Numbered from the stretch's first letter, positions 16,486-25,348 are shown. The stretch is 47,056 nucleotides of DNA from Actinomycetales bacterium UBA1383 (GCA_002305415.1 DBQX01000119.1:1-47056); one strand, 5' to 3'. A program made the numbers and translations. The notes: generated by a model from the letters alone, not told the origin.

Positions 16486-17703
16486 ATGAATGACACCCAA
16501 CCACCGAACGATCTTACGTTGCCACGGTCAGTTGTGGCACTCCCCTACTCGCGCCCTGTTGCGGGCTTAGCTCTTGCGCTCTTGGCAGCGCAGTGCTTGG
16601 CTGCTGTCGGTTCCGGCGAGACCTTGGGGGACCTTGCCATCTACCGTGGTGCGGTTGAGCGTCTTGCCGCTGGCGGCAGTCTCTACGACTTTCGATACGA
16701 ACATGCTAGCAGGCCAGACGGTTATCCTTTCACATATCCGCCGTTCGCCGCCATACTTCTCTTTCCGTTGGCATGGCTCTCACCGAATGTGAGCAACATT
16801 CTATGGACGGCCGGAGTTGCCGCTGCCGCAATAGGGATGGCCGTCGTGGTCGCAACTTCAGCTAGCGACTGGAAGCGCAGCGGAGTCTTGGGGACTCCGA
16901 TTTTTGCGAGATGGGATGGCGTTCTTCTGGTGCTGGCGCTCTCCTATCCGCTGCTTCACAACGTGGTTCTGGGCGAGATCAGTCTCCTTATTTCGTTTCT
17001 GGCGCTCCTTGACGTGTCCGGTGTCGTTCCTCATCGGTGGAGGGGACTTCTTGTGGGATTTGCGTCTGCAGTGAAGTTGACCCCCCTCATTTTCATCGCC
17101 TACTTTGTGGTCGCGCGACAGCGACGTGCTGCGATCCAAGCGACAGCCGCCTTCGCCTTGGCTGTAGCGGTCGGATTCGTCTTTCTGTCTTCTGAATCGC
17201 GTTTGTATTGGGGATCATTGCTTTTCGAGACCGAAAACGTCGGCGAGATCTCATCCAGTCGCAACAAGGCAATCGCTGGCCTTCTGGCTCGACTCGGTCT
17301 GGAGGGCCATCCGCTTCTGGTGGCCTGGGTTGTGGTGGCGGGTGCTGTGGGCCTCGTTGCGTTGTATCGAGCGAGGGTGCACTACCTCGACGGTGCCGAG
17401 TTGCGGGCGGCGGTTGTTATCGGGTGTGCTTCTGTGGCCGTTTCACCGATATCGTGGGCGCACCACCAAATATGGGGACCACTCGCTTTCGTGGTCATGA
17501 TGCAATTGACCAGGCCGCCGAGCGCGGCAGTTGCCGCTTTCGGTGCTTCGCTTGTGTTCTTTGCCTTTTCACCCACCCAGGGCCTTTCAGAGGAGGGCAC
17601 TCTCGCCGTGATCTTGGGATGGGAGTTGCCCACCCTGGTATTCGTCTTCGTTTCCTTGGCCGGCTTGCCCAGGTTGAGGAGCCGAACAGGATCGGTGAAA
17701 TGA
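16486..17703 (+). CDS. GT87/DUF2029 family polytopic glycosyltransferase
   Basis: 405 aa with about ten membrane segments. GDLAIYRGAVERLAAGGSLYDF followed by GYPFTYPPFAAILLFPLAWL is the typical N-terminal signature of GT87 mannosyltransferases, which take mannose from polyprenyl-phosphate-mannose to build cell-envelope glycans such as lipomannans or phosphatidylinositol mannosides. Later GFASAVKLTPLIFI and SPISWAHHQIW are also typical (K-x-x-P, SW-H). The ATG begins 6 nt after the ABC exporter stop, so co-transcription is likely. Codon use is clearly less GC-biased than in neighbouring core genes and codon 28 is TTA, very rare in such genomes. Horizontal transfer or relaxed selection is inferred; the acceptor is unknown. 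Confidence 0.8.
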   Translation: MNDTQPPNDLTLPRSVVALPYSRPVAGLALALLAAQCLAAVGSGETLGDLAIYRGAVERLAAGGSLYDFRYEHASRPDGYPFTYPPFAAILLFPLAWLSPNVSNILWTAGVAAAAIGMAVVVATSASDWKRSGVLGTPIFARWDGVLLVLALSYPLLHNVVLGEISLLISFLALLDVSGVVPHRWRGLLVGFASAVKLTPLIFIAYFVVARQRRAAIQATAAFALAVAVGFVFLSSESRLYWGSLLFETENVGEISSSRNKAIAGLLARLGLEGHPLLVAWVVVAGAVGLVALYRARVHYLDGAELRAAVVIGCASVAVSPISWAHHQIWGPLAFVVMMQLTRPPSAAVAAFGASLVFFAFSPTQGLSEEGTLAVILGWELPTLVFVFVSLAGLPRLRSRTGSVK

Positions 17704-17780
17704 AGCTCGGGCGTGAGTTGGCGCCTGGGTCACGCGGTCCGCTAGAATCACGATCGCTGGTCTGGCTGGAGGTGGCGCGG

Positions 17781-17972
17781 ATGGATGGGATGTCGGTTAG
17801 GTCGGGCTCGTGTTGTGACCAGCGCGGTCTCGTTCGAGCGCCCGACAGGGGCGCGACGGCAGTCGAGTACGCGATCATGGTCAGCCTCATCGCTGCGGTG
17901 ATCGCGACGATCGTCGCCACTCTCGGCACTCAGGTGTCAACTCTGTTTCAGTCCGTCGTCGGCAAGTTCTAG
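17781..17972 (+). CDS. Flp/Fap-type pilin (orphan)
   Basis: 63-aa prepilin. A short basic leader ends in APDRG, the prepilin cleavage context, followed by ATAVEYAIMVSLIAAVIATIVATL. The Glu five residues into the mature part (TAVEY) and the hydrophobic helix are diagnostic for Flp pilins. The ATG at 17781 is chosen for GGAGG 8 nt upstream; an in-frame ATG at 17700 overlaps the GT87 stop and would add 27 residues. The prepilin peptidase 7.4 kb upstream could process it. No assembly ATPase or platform gene is present except the tadC remnant. It ends 5 nt before the convergent ZIP gene. Confidence 0.8.
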   Translation: MDGMSVRSGSCCDQRGLVRAPDRGATAVEYAIMVSLIAAVIATIVATLGTQVSTLFQSVVGKF

Positions 17973-17977
17973 CTTCG

Positions 17978-18784
17978 TCAGCTCGCAGCGAACAGCACCA
18001 GACTGACCGCGACGATCGCCAGCCCCGAGAGCATCCCGTAGATCGTCTGGTGGTTGGCGGTGTTGTATCGCCAGGATCCGGGCAGGAGTTCGTCCAGCGC
18101 CAGGAACACCATCATCCCGGCCACCACGCCGTAGAACACCCCGAAGAACGTGGCGGGCACCACCCACGCCAGGAGGGCCGCAGCCACGAGTCCGCCCATC
18201 GGTTCGGTGAGGCCGGAAAGCGTCGCCCACCACAGCGCCTTGCGCCGTGACTGCGTGGCCGCGAAGACCGGCGCCGCCACGGCGATCCCCTCGGGCACGT
18301 TGTGGATCGCGATCGCCACCGCGAGCGTGATGCCGATGGACGGCTCCTGGTACGTGGTGAAGAAGGTGGCCATGCCCTCCGGGAAGTTGTGCAGCCCCAG
18401 CACGAGCCCCACCAGCAGGCCGCTCCGCAGCAACCGCACATTCTGAGAGGCGTCGCGTTCCGTGAGCGCCGCCTCGCGCCCCTCGATCTCGCTCGGGTTG
18501 AGCGAGGAGGGGAGGAACTGGTCGATCGCCAGCACGAGCCCGATGCCGCCGAAGAACGCCAGGTACACGATGGCCTGCGCGGCCTGCTCCGACCAGCTCT
18601 CCCGCATCGCGTCGACCCCGAGCGGCAGGATCTCCATGAAGGAGACCAGCAGCATCGCTCCAGCGGCGAACGCCAGGCTCACCGCGAGGTACTCCCGTTC
18701 GAGCGTGCGCCGGTTCATCGCGAGGAGGCCGCCGATGGAGGTGGCCAGACCCGCGAGCAGGGAGACGATCAGTGCCTGGAGCAT
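17978..18784 (-). CDS. ZIP-family metal transporter (ZupT-like)
   Basis: 268-aa inner-membrane protein importing divalent metals such as zinc, iron or manganese. Eight membrane segments are expected. The metal-site helices are visible: HNFPEGMATFFTTYQE (helix 4) and AIHNVPEGIAVAAPVF (helix 5), matching the HNxPEG signatures of the ZupT subfamily. A charged loop between helices 3 and 4 (PSEIEGREAALTERDASQN) is the variable cytoplasmic region. The ATG at 18784 gives the usual ZupT length; an in-frame ATG at 18829 would add 15 unconserved residues. It is transcribed divergently from mfd. No zinc-responsive box was recognised. Confidence 0.85.
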   Translation of the reverse strand: MLQALIVSLLAGLATSIGGLLAMNRRTLEREYLAVSLAFAAGAMLLVSFMEILPLGVDAMRESWSEQAAQAIVYLAFFGGIGLVLAIDQFLPSSLNPSEIEGREAALTERDASQNVRLLRSGLLVGLVLGLHNFPEGMATFFTTYQEPSIGITLAVAIAIHNVPEGIAVAAPVFAATQSRRKALWWATLSGLTEPMGGLVAAALLAWVVPATFFGVFYGVVAGMMVFLALDELLPGSWRYNTANHQTIYGMLSGLAIVAVSLVLFAAS

Positions 18785-18830
18785 GCTGCACCCCACAGTA
18801 GCGACCCCGCTCCCGGACACACCGCTCATC

Positions 18831-18836
18831 TAGACT
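18831..18836 (+). promoter_or_regulatory. -10-like element upstream of mfd
   Basis: TAGACT in the intergenic region between the divergent ZIP and mfd genes, 64 nt before the mfd ATG. It is a plausible -10 box; no -35 match was seen. Confidence 0.4.
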
Positions 18837-18900
18837 GGCCGGGCACCCCGTCTTCGCCCGAATGCGGGGCCGTCGTGCTGTGCCCCACCAGAGAGGACCC

Positions 18901-21900
18901 ATGGACCTCACCGGCCTCCTCCCCGTTCTCGACCAGGACCCGGGGTTCCGCGCCGCGCTCGAGCACGTTCCCGCCCGCGGCATGCTCAACGTCACTGCCG
19001 CGCCCGGCGTGCGCGCGCCCCTGGTGGCACGCGCCGCGGAGCAGCGGCCGATCGTCGTCGTCACGGCCACCACCCGCGAGGCCGAGGAGGCCCAGGCCGC
19101 CCTGCGCTCCTACCTCCCCGAGCACGCCGTCGCCATCTTCCCGGCCTGGGAGACCCTGCCCCACGAGCGGCTCTCCCCGCGCGCGGACACGGTCGCCCGC
19201 CGCCTCGCCGTCCTCCGCCGCCTCGCCCACCCGGACCCCACCGCCCCGCAGCCCGACGCCCCCCGCGTCATCCTGATGCCCGTCCGCGCCCTCCTCCAGC
19301 CCGTCGCGAAGGGCCTCGGCGGGCTCGCCCCGGTCTCGCTCCGCCCCGGGGATGAGGCGGACATGCGGGACGTCGAGCGCGGCCTTTCCGACGCCGCCTA
19401 CACCCGCGTGGACATGGTGGAGCGCCGCGGCGAGTTCGCCGTCCGTGGCGGCCTCCTCGACGTCTTCCCGCCCACCGAGCCGCACCCGCTCCGCGTGGAG
19501 TTCTTCGGGGACACCGTGGACGAGATCCGCGCCTTCTCCGTGGCCGACCAGCGCTCCATGGACACCGTGGACCGCCTCTGGGCGCCACCCGCCCGCGAGC
19601 TGCTCCTCACCGACGCCGTGCGCGCCCGCGCCCGCGCCCTCATCGGCGCGCTCCCCGGCGCCACCGACATGCTGGACCGCATCGCCGAGGGCATCGCGGT
19701 GGAGGGCATGGAGGCGCTCACCCCCGCCCTGGTGGACGGCATGGAGCCCGTCCTCGACCTCGTCCCTCCGGACTCCCTCGTGATGCTCTTCGACCCCGAG
19801 CGCATCCGCCGCCGCGCCGAGGACCTCGTCGCCACCACCGCGGAGTTCCTCGCCGCCGCCTGGTCGTCGGCCGCGGCCGGCGGCAACGTCCCGGTCCGCC
19901 TGAACGACGCCTCCTTCGCCGAACTCGCCGAGGCCCGCGCCCTCGCGCTCACCCGCGGCCTCGGCTGGTGGTCCCTCACCTCCCTGCCCGCGGACGCGGA
20001 ACTCGTCCAGTTCATGGACGCGGACGCGGACGGCGTCCACGACGTCACCGGGGCCGTCCGCATCGGCGCCCGCGACGTCCGCCCCTACCGCGGCGACGTC
20101 GAGGCCGCCCTGCGGGACATGCGCGCCCTCACGCGGGACGGCTGGCGGATCGTCCTCACCACCGAGGGTCCCGGCCCCGGCCGTCGCATGGCCGAAAAGC
20201 TGGCGGCCGCCGACGTCGCCGCCACCACGGTGGCCGACGTGCCGACGCCGCCGCCCCCCGGCGTCGTCCAGGTCACCACCTCGCGAGCCGGCCGCGGGTT
20301 CGTCGCCGAGGCCCTGAAGCTCGCCATCCTCACCGAGTCCGACATCACCGGCCGCGCCGGCACGTCCACCCGGGACATGCGGAAGATGCCCGCGCGCCGC
20401 CGCAACGTGGTGGACCCGCTCGCCCTCAAGCCCGGCGACTACGTGGTCCACGAGCAGCACGGAGTCGGCCGGTTCGCCGAACTGGTGCAACGCACGGTCG
20501 GCAGGGGTGCGGACGCCACCACCCGCGAGTACCTCGTCATCGAGTACGCCCCCTCCAAGCGCGGCGCGGACGGCCGCGGAGACCTGCTCTACGTCCCCAC
20601 CGACTCCCTCGACCAGGTGACGAAGTATGCCGGCGGCGACTCCCCGGCCCTCAACAAGCTCGGCGGCAGCGACTGGGCGAAGACCCGCGCCCGCGCCCGC
20701 AAGGCCGTCCGCGAGATCGCCGGCGAGCTGATCCGCCTGTACGCCGCCCGGATGTCCACGAAGGGCCATGCCTTCGCGCCCGACACCCCGTGGCAGCGCG
20801 AACTGGAGGACGCCTTCGCCTACACCGAGACCCCGGACCAGCTCGTCACCATCGACGAGGTGAAGGCGGACATGGAGAAGCCCACTCCCATGGACCGCCT
20901 CATCTCCGGCGACGTCGGCTACGGCAAGACCGAGATCGCGGTGCGTGCCGCCTTCAAGGCCGTGCAGGACGGGAAGCAGGTGGCCGTGCTCGTCCCCACC
21001 ACCCTCCTGGTGCAGCAGCACTTCGAGACCTTCACCGAGCGCTACGCCGGCTTCCCGATCGTGGTGAAGCCCCTCTCGCGCTTCCAGACGGACAAGGAGG
21101 CGCAGGAGGTCAAGGAAGGGCTGAGAGCCGGGACCGTGGACGTGGTGATCGGCACCCACCGCCTCATCACCGGGGAGGTGCACTTCAGGGACCTGGGCCT
21201 GGTGATCGTGGACGAGGAGCAGCGCTTCGGCGTGGAGCACAAGGAGACCCTCAAGCAGCTCCGCACCAACGTGGATGTTCTCGCGATGTCCGCCACCCCC
21301 ATCCCGCGCACGCTCGAGATGGCCGTCACGGGCATCCGGGAGATGTCTACCCTCGCCACGCCCCCGGAGGAACGCCACCCGGTGCTCACCTACGTGGGCC
21401 CGTACGAGGAGAAGCAGGTGGCGGCCGCGATCCGGCGCGAGCTGCTCCGCGACGGCCAGGTGTTCCTCATCCACAACCGCGTCAGCACCATCAACGCGGC
21501 CGCCGCCCGGCTGGCGGAGCTCGTGCCGGAGGCGCGGATCGCCGTCGCGCACGGGCAGATGAACGAGCACCAGCTCGAGCGCGTGATCGTGGACTTCTGG
21601 AACCGCGAGTCCGACGTGCTGGTCTGCACCACGATCGTGGAGACGGGACTCGACATCGCCAACGCCAACACGCTCATCGTGGAGCGCGCCGAGCTCATGG
21701 GCCTGTCCCAGCTGCACCAGCTGCGCGGGCGTGTGGGCCGCGGCCGTGAACGGGCCTACGCCTACTTCTTCTACCCCCCGGACCGCGCGCTCACCGAGAC
21801 CGCCCACGACCGCCTCCAGACCATCGCGGCCCACACCGACCTGGGTGCCGGCATCCAGGTGGCGCTCAAGGACCTCGAGATCCGCGGCGCCGGCAACCTG

Positions 21901-22485
21901 CTCGGCGGGGAGCAGTCCGGCCACATCGAGGGTGTGGGCTTCGACCTGTACGTCCGCATGGTCTCCGAGGCCGTGGCCGACTTCCGCGGCGAGAAGGAGC
22001 CGGAGAAGGCCGAGGTCCGCATCGAGCTGCCCATCAACGCGCACGTCCCCCACGAGTACATCGCGCACGAGCGACTGCGCCTCGAGGCCTACTCCAAGAT
22101 CGCGGCCGCCGCGGGGCCCGACGACGTCGCCGCCATCCGCGCCGAGCTCACCGACCGTTACGGCCCGGTCCCGGAGCCCGTGGAGCGGTTGTTCGCCGTC
22201 TCCGCCGTCCGGGCGCACGCCCGCGGGGTGGGGATCGCGGAGATCACCGCCCAGGGGAAGTACCTCCGGCTCGCGCCGGTGGAACTCCCGGAGTCCGCGC
22301 AGATGCGCCTGAAGCGGTTGTATCCCGGTACGGTGCTCAAACCCGCGATCCGCGCCATCCTCGTGCCCTTCCCGCAGACCGCGAAGGTGGGCGGCAGGCC
22401 GCTCGCGGACGCCCCGCTGCTGGAGTGGCTGGACCAGCTGCTGGACGTCACCACGCCGATCGGTGCGGCGGCGGGCGCGGGCTAG
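18901..22485 (+). CDS. mfd: Transcription-repair coupling factor Mfd
   Basis: Removes RNA polymerase stalled at DNA lesions and recruits UvrA. The 1194-aa protein has the UvrB-homology N-terminal part (with FPAWETLPHERLSPRADTVARRLAVL), then the CarD-like RNA polymerase-interaction domain starting LKPGDYVVHEQHGVGRF (about 510). The RecG-like motor follows: Walker A GDVGYGKTE (about 670-678), DEEQRFGV (about 771), SATPIPRTLEMA, and the TRG motif region GLSQLHQLRGRVGRGRE. A C-terminal TRCF domain ends the protein. The ATG at 18901 has GAGAGGA 4 nt upstream; an in-frame ATG at 18862 has no ribosome site. It heads a run with a lipoprotein and mazG. Confidence 0.96.
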   Translation: MDLTGLLPVLDQDPGFRAALEHVPARGMLNVTAAPGVRAPLVARAAEQRPIVVVTATTREAEEAQAALRSYLPEHAVAIFPAWETLPHERLSPRADTVARRLAVLRRLAHPDPTAPQPDAPRVILMPVRALLQPVAKGLGGLAPVSLRPGDEADMRDVERGLSDAAYTRVDMVERRGEFAVRGGLLDVFPPTEPHPLRVEFFGDTVDEIRAFSVADQRSMDTVDRLWAPPARELLLTDAVRARARALIGALPGATDMLDRIAEGIAVEGMEALTPALVDGMEPVLDLVPPDSLVMLFDPERIRRRAEDLVATTAEFLAAAWSSAAAGGNVPVRLNDASFAELAEARALALTRGLGWWSLTSLPADAELVQFMDADADGVHDVTGAVRIGARDVRPYRGDVEAALRDMRALTRDGWRIVLTTEGPGPGRRMAEKLAAADVAATTVADVPTPPPPGVVQVTTSRAGRGFVAEALKLAILTESDITGRAGTSTRDMRKMPARRRNVVDPLALKPGDYVVHEQHGVGRFAELVQRTVGRGADATTREYLVIEYAPSKRGADGRGDLLYVPTDSLDQVTKYAGGDSPALNKLGGSDWAKTRARARKAVREIAGELIRLYAARMSTKGHAFAPDTPWQRELEDAFAYTETPDQLVTIDEVKADMEKPTPMDRLISGDVGYGKTEIAVRAAFKAVQDGKQVAVLVPTTLLVQQHFETFTERYAGFPIVVKPLSRFQTDKEAQEVKEGLRAGTVDVVIGTHRLITGEVHFRDLGLVIVDEEQRFGVEHKETLKQLRTNVDVLAMSATPIPRTLEMAVTGIREMSTLATPPEERHPVLTYVGPYEEKQVAAAIRRELLRDGQVFLIHNRVSTINAAAARLAELVPEARIAVAHGQMNEHQLERVIVDFWNRESDVLVCTTIVETGLDIANANTLIVERAELMGLSQLHQLRGRVGRGRERAYAYFFYPPDRALTETAHDRLQTIAAHTDLGAGIQVALKDLEIRGAGNLLGGEQSGHIEGVGFDLYVRMVSEAVADFRGEKEPEKAEVRIELPINAHVPHEYIAHERLRLEAYSKIAAAAGPDDVAAIRAELTDRYGPVPEPVERLFAVSAVRAHARGVGIAEITAQGKYLRLAPVELPESAQMRLKRLYPGTVLKPAIRAILVPFPQTAKVGGRPLADAPLLEWLDQLLDVTTPIGAAAGAG

Positions 22486-22516
22486 GATGGTGCCAGACCG
22501 ATCGAGGAGGAACCTG

Positions 22517-23050
22517 GTGTCTCGCCGCACTCGCATCCTGGGGGCCCTTGCCGCCACCGCCGCGCTCCTCGCGGGGTGCGCCACGTTGCCCGGCACCGCT
22601 GCCGTGGTGGACGGCCAGCGGATCACGCAGGGTGAGGTCACGGAGGCCACCGACATGTTCGGGCGCCTCCTCGGGTCCGCCCCCAACACCGCCGCGGTGC
22701 TGGACGCGCTCGTGAAGGAGAAGGTGGTCACGCCGGTGGCGGGCGATTTCGACCTGGTGGCCTCCGACGGCGAGGTGGTGGACTACCTCAACCAGTACGC
22801 CGTCGCGTCCGGCGGTGAGGTGCTGGACCAGGCGGACCTCCCGGCCTCCGGCCTCGCGGCTGGCCGCTACCTGCTCCTCATGGAGCGGATGTCCGGCGAG
22901 GAGGCGGTCCTCGAGATCTCCAACGAGATGCTGCGCGCCTTCCAGGACGCCGAGATCGAGATGAACCCGCGCTTCGGCTCCTATGACGAGAACGGGCTCC
23001 TCACCGCCACCTCCTTCCCGTGGATCCACACGGAGAACGCCGCCCAGTGA
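22517..23050 (+). CDS. SurA N-terminal-like lipoprotein
   Basis: 177-aa exported protein. A basic start (RRTR) and hydrophobic stretch ILGALAATAALLAGC contain a lipobox LAGC, so the mature protein should be lipid-anchored on the outer face of the membrane. The segment AAVVDGQRITQGEVTEATDMF is the usual first strand and helix of SurA/PrsA-type chaperone domains, but no PPIase (parvulin) domain follows. It therefore resembles the small 'SurA N-terminal domain' lipoproteins found between mfd and mazG in actinobacteria. A chaperone role is inferred. The GTG at 22517 has GAGGAGGA 5 nt upstream; the stop overlaps mazG as GTGA. Confidence 0.75.
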   Translation: MSRRTRILGALAATAALLAGCATLPGTAAVVDGQRITQGEVTEATDMFGRLLGSAPNTAAVLDALVKEKVVTPVAGDFDLVASDGEVVDYLNQYAVASGGEVLDQADLPASGLAAGRYLLLMERMSGEEAVLEISNEMLRAFQDAEIEMNPRFGSYDENGLLTATSFPWIHTENAAQ

Positions 23051-23736
23051 CGGAGCGCCCCGGGCACCGCCTCCTCGACGCCGTGGAGGTGATGGACCGG
23101 CTGCGCTCGTCCGGCGGCTGCCCGTGGGACATCGAGCAGACCCACGCCTCCCTCGTTCCCTACGCGATCGAGGAGGCGTACGAGGTGGCCGACGCCGTGG
23201 ACAGCGGGGACCCCGCCCGGCTCGCCGACGAACTCGGCGACCTGCTCCTGCAGGTGCTGTTCCACGCCCGGATCGCGGCCGAGGCTGGCGACTTCGACGT
23301 CGACGACGTCGCCGCCACCCTTGTCGCGAAGCTCACGCGCCGCCACCCGCACGTCTTCGCCGACGTGACGGTCTCCGGCGCGGACGAGGTGGTCACCAAC
23401 TGGCAGGCCATCAAGGCCGCCGAGCGGGCCGAGGCGGGGGAGGAGCACCACCCGGGGGGTGAGCTCGCCGCCGCGCTGGGCCGGCTGCCGCGTGGGCTGC
23501 CCGCCATGGAACGCGCCACGAAGACCGTGAACCGGGTGCGGAAGGCCGGCCTCGATCCCGCGGCGCTCGCCGCCGCGCTTGGCGGGGAGGCGGCGCCGTC
23601 GTCGCCAGCGGGGCAGCTCGGGGAGGCGGTCCTGGCCGCCCTCGACGCCGGCCTCGACCCGGAGACGGAGCTGCGCCGCTGGACGGCGGCGCTGCGGGCC
23701 GCCGCGCTCCGGGAGGACGTGAGCCCGCCCGGGTGA
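23047..23736 (+). CDS. mazG: Nucleoside triphosphate pyrophosphohydrolase MazG
   Basis: Hydrolyses (d)NTPs, including damaged or aberrant ones, to NMP and PPi. The 229-aa protein starts with LDAVEVMDRLRSSGGCPWDIEQTHASLVPYAIEEAYEV, whose CPWD and EEAYE residues are strongly conserved. The metal-binding helix pair follows as ELGDLLLQVLFHARIA, with E-x-x-D/E ligands. A second, weaker MazG-like half ends the protein. The GTG overlaps the lipoprotein stop. The mfd-lipoprotein-mazG-eno order is usual in actinobacteria; here an opposite-strand membrane gene is placed between mazG and eno. Confidence 0.92.
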   Translation: MTERPGHRLLDAVEVMDRLRSSGGCPWDIEQTHASLVPYAIEEAYEVADAVDSGDPARLADELGDLLLQVLFHARIAAEAGDFDVDDVAATLVAKLTRRHPHVFADVTVSGADEVVTNWQAIKAAERAEAGEEHHPGGELAAALGRLPRGLPAMERATKTVNRVRKAGLDPAALAAALGGEAAPSSPAGQLGEAVLAALDAGLDPETELRRWTAALRAAALREDVSPPG

Positions 23737-23739
23737 GCG

Positions 23740-25233
23740 TCACGGGGACTGGGTGAGGATCACGGCGACGTCGTCGCGATAGATCTCCACCCACGCCGGG
23801 GAGGCGGTGGCGGCCTCGATGAGGTGCTCGGCGTACTCGGGGGAGAGGAAGAGGGTCCGCACGCCGTAGCGGTCGAGCCGCGCCTGCCAGTCCCACCGCG
23901 CGGCGGAGATCGCCGCGTAGTCCTCCCAGACAGCGTCCGGGAACAGCTCCACCCGCGAGTCGATGAACACGGGGTAGTCCGGCTGCGCCGCCCAGATGAG
24001 GTAGCTGCCGAACACCTGGCTGTTGAAGATCGGCCCCGGGGGCTGCGCCGCCAGGAGGAATGCGGTGCTCTCGACCGGCGTGTCGGAGGCGATCACCTGC
24101 CGGCCGGTGAGCGCCTCCCGGGCCGGCGCGGCGGCGACCAGCGCCGCGAGGGTGAGCACCACGAGCCCGCCGAGCGCGAATCGTGACTCCGTGCGGGAGG
24201 GCGCCGCGGGCTGGGCCGGGCGGAACCGCGCGCCGAGGGCGGCGAGGTGGGCCGCGATGACCGGGGCCGCCACGATGCCCAGCCAGACGCTGCCCCGCCC
24301 GTACCGGATGCCGAGCGCCGCGAAGGCGAGGAAGGTCACCAGCTCCACGAGGGTGGGACGGCGCGGCGAACGGATCAGGACGAACACCATCAGCAGGAGC
24401 ACTGCGAAGAAGCTCGCCCCCTGCGCCTCGGTGGGGTCGGGCGGGAGCCACTCGGAGACGCCCTGCACCGCCTCGTTGCCGGCCATGGCGCCGACATAGC
24501 GGAGCCATCCGGGCCCGGCAGGGCTGACGAATGTCGCGAGGAGCGAGAGGAGCAGGGCAAGGGCGGCCCGGGTGAGGCCGGTCGCGGGGCCGGCCTCACC
24601 GGCCCGGATCGCCCGGGCCTGCGTCACCAGCTCGTCGAGCACCCAGAGCCCGAGGAGGGCGAGCCCGATGGGAAAGGTGCCGTGCGCGTTCGCCCACACG
24701 ACCATCACCAGCGGGAACAGGGCCACCCAACGCCCGGAGGCCGAGGAGCGCTGCGCCGTGATGCCCGCGAGGAGGAGCGCCCCGAGGAGGAACGCGGCGG
24801 TCTGCGGCCTGATGTTCCAGTTGAAGAAGCCGAGGATGGCGGCCAGCAGGGTCGCGATCGCCGCCGCCCGCCAGCTGTGGCTCGCGCGCCACGCCACCCA
24901 CAGCACCAGCGCGTACGTCGTGGTGAGCGTCAGCGCGTGCACCACCGAGACCAGCACCGGCCCGCCCAGGGCGTGGAGCCAGTACAGCACCAGGTCCATC
25001 AGCCAGAACTGCTGGTAGGAGGGGTAGGGGTCGCCGGCCTGGGTGTGTGTGAAGGTGTCCAGCGCAGGGATCGACCGGGTGGCGGCGATCTGCTCGCCCA
25101 CCGTCACGTGCCACCAGAAGTCCGCCTGCGCCACCGGCATCGCGGCGGTGAGGGCGAAGATGAGGGTGAGCACCGTGGCGGGCCACAGGTGTTCCAGCCG
25201 GAGCGAGCCGAGCCGGCTGCCGAACCGCGCCAT
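23740..25233 (-). CDS. Polytopic membrane protein of unknown function (GT-C-like architecture)
   Basis: 497-aa protein that I do not recognise by name. About ten hydrophobic segments are followed by a soluble C-terminal domain of about 110 residues (from GRQVIASDTPVESTAFLLAA through GPIFNSQVFGSYLIWAAQPDYPVFIDSRVELF). The first external loop carries ADFWWHVTVGEQIAATRSIP and DTFTHTQAGDPYPSYQQFW, with an Asp early in the loop as in GT-C glycosyltransferases. The DSRVELFPDAVWEDY segment is like that of actinobacterial envelope proteins of the same layout. The ATG at 25233 has GGGAGGACGG upstream. It converges with mazG (3 nt gap) and diverges from eno. A glycan or lipid-linked sugar transfer role is only a guess. 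Confidence 0.6.
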   Translation of the reverse strand: MARFGSRLGSLRLEHLWPATVLTLIFALTAAMPVAQADFWWHVTVGEQIAATRSIPALDTFTHTQAGDPYPSYQQFWLMDLVLYWLHALGGPVLVSVVHALTLTTTYALVLWVAWRASHSWRAAAIATLLAAILGFFNWNIRPQTAAFLLGALLLAGITAQRSSASGRWVALFPLVMVVWANAHGTFPIGLALLGLWVLDELVTQARAIRAGEAGPATGLTRAALALLLSLLATFVSPAGPGWLRYVGAMAGNEAVQGVSEWLPPDPTEAQGASFFAVLLLMVFVLIRSPRRPTLVELVTFLAFAALGIRYGRGSVWLGIVAAPVIAAHLAALGARFRPAQPAAPSRTESRFALGGLVVLTLAALVAAAPAREALTGRQVIASDTPVESTAFLLAAQPPGPIFNSQVFGSYLIWAAQPDYPVFIDSRVELFPDAVWEDYAAISAARWDWQARLDRYGVRTLFLSPEYAEHLIEAATASPAWVEIYRDDVAVILTQSP

Positions 25234-25342
25234 CCGTCCTCCCTCCCATCCCGGCCCTCCACACCCTATCCGGGCCCACACCGCGCCGCGGACGCCGCCG
25301 TCGCATGGGCCCCAGGTCTCGCCCCGGTGCTCGCGGAGGCAA

Positions 25343-25348
25343 TAGGCT
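25343..25348 (+). promoter_or_regulatory. -10-like element of eno
   Basis: TAGGCT, 34 nt before the eno GTG, in the divergent intergenic region; a strong ribosome site AAAGGAG follows at 25371-25377. Confidence 0.4.

Noticed and set aside
17700..17780. Flp pilin start at the ATG overlapping the GT87 stop
   Set aside because: Possible by coupling, but it would give an overlong leader (more than 45 residues before the cleavage site), while the ATG at 17781 has a good ribosome site.
18826..22731. A 1301-aa open frame on the minus strand opposite mfd
   Set aside because: It mirrors the third-position GC bias of mfd, is rich in Gly/Val/His/Arg without any domain, and the plus strand encodes a complete Mfd.
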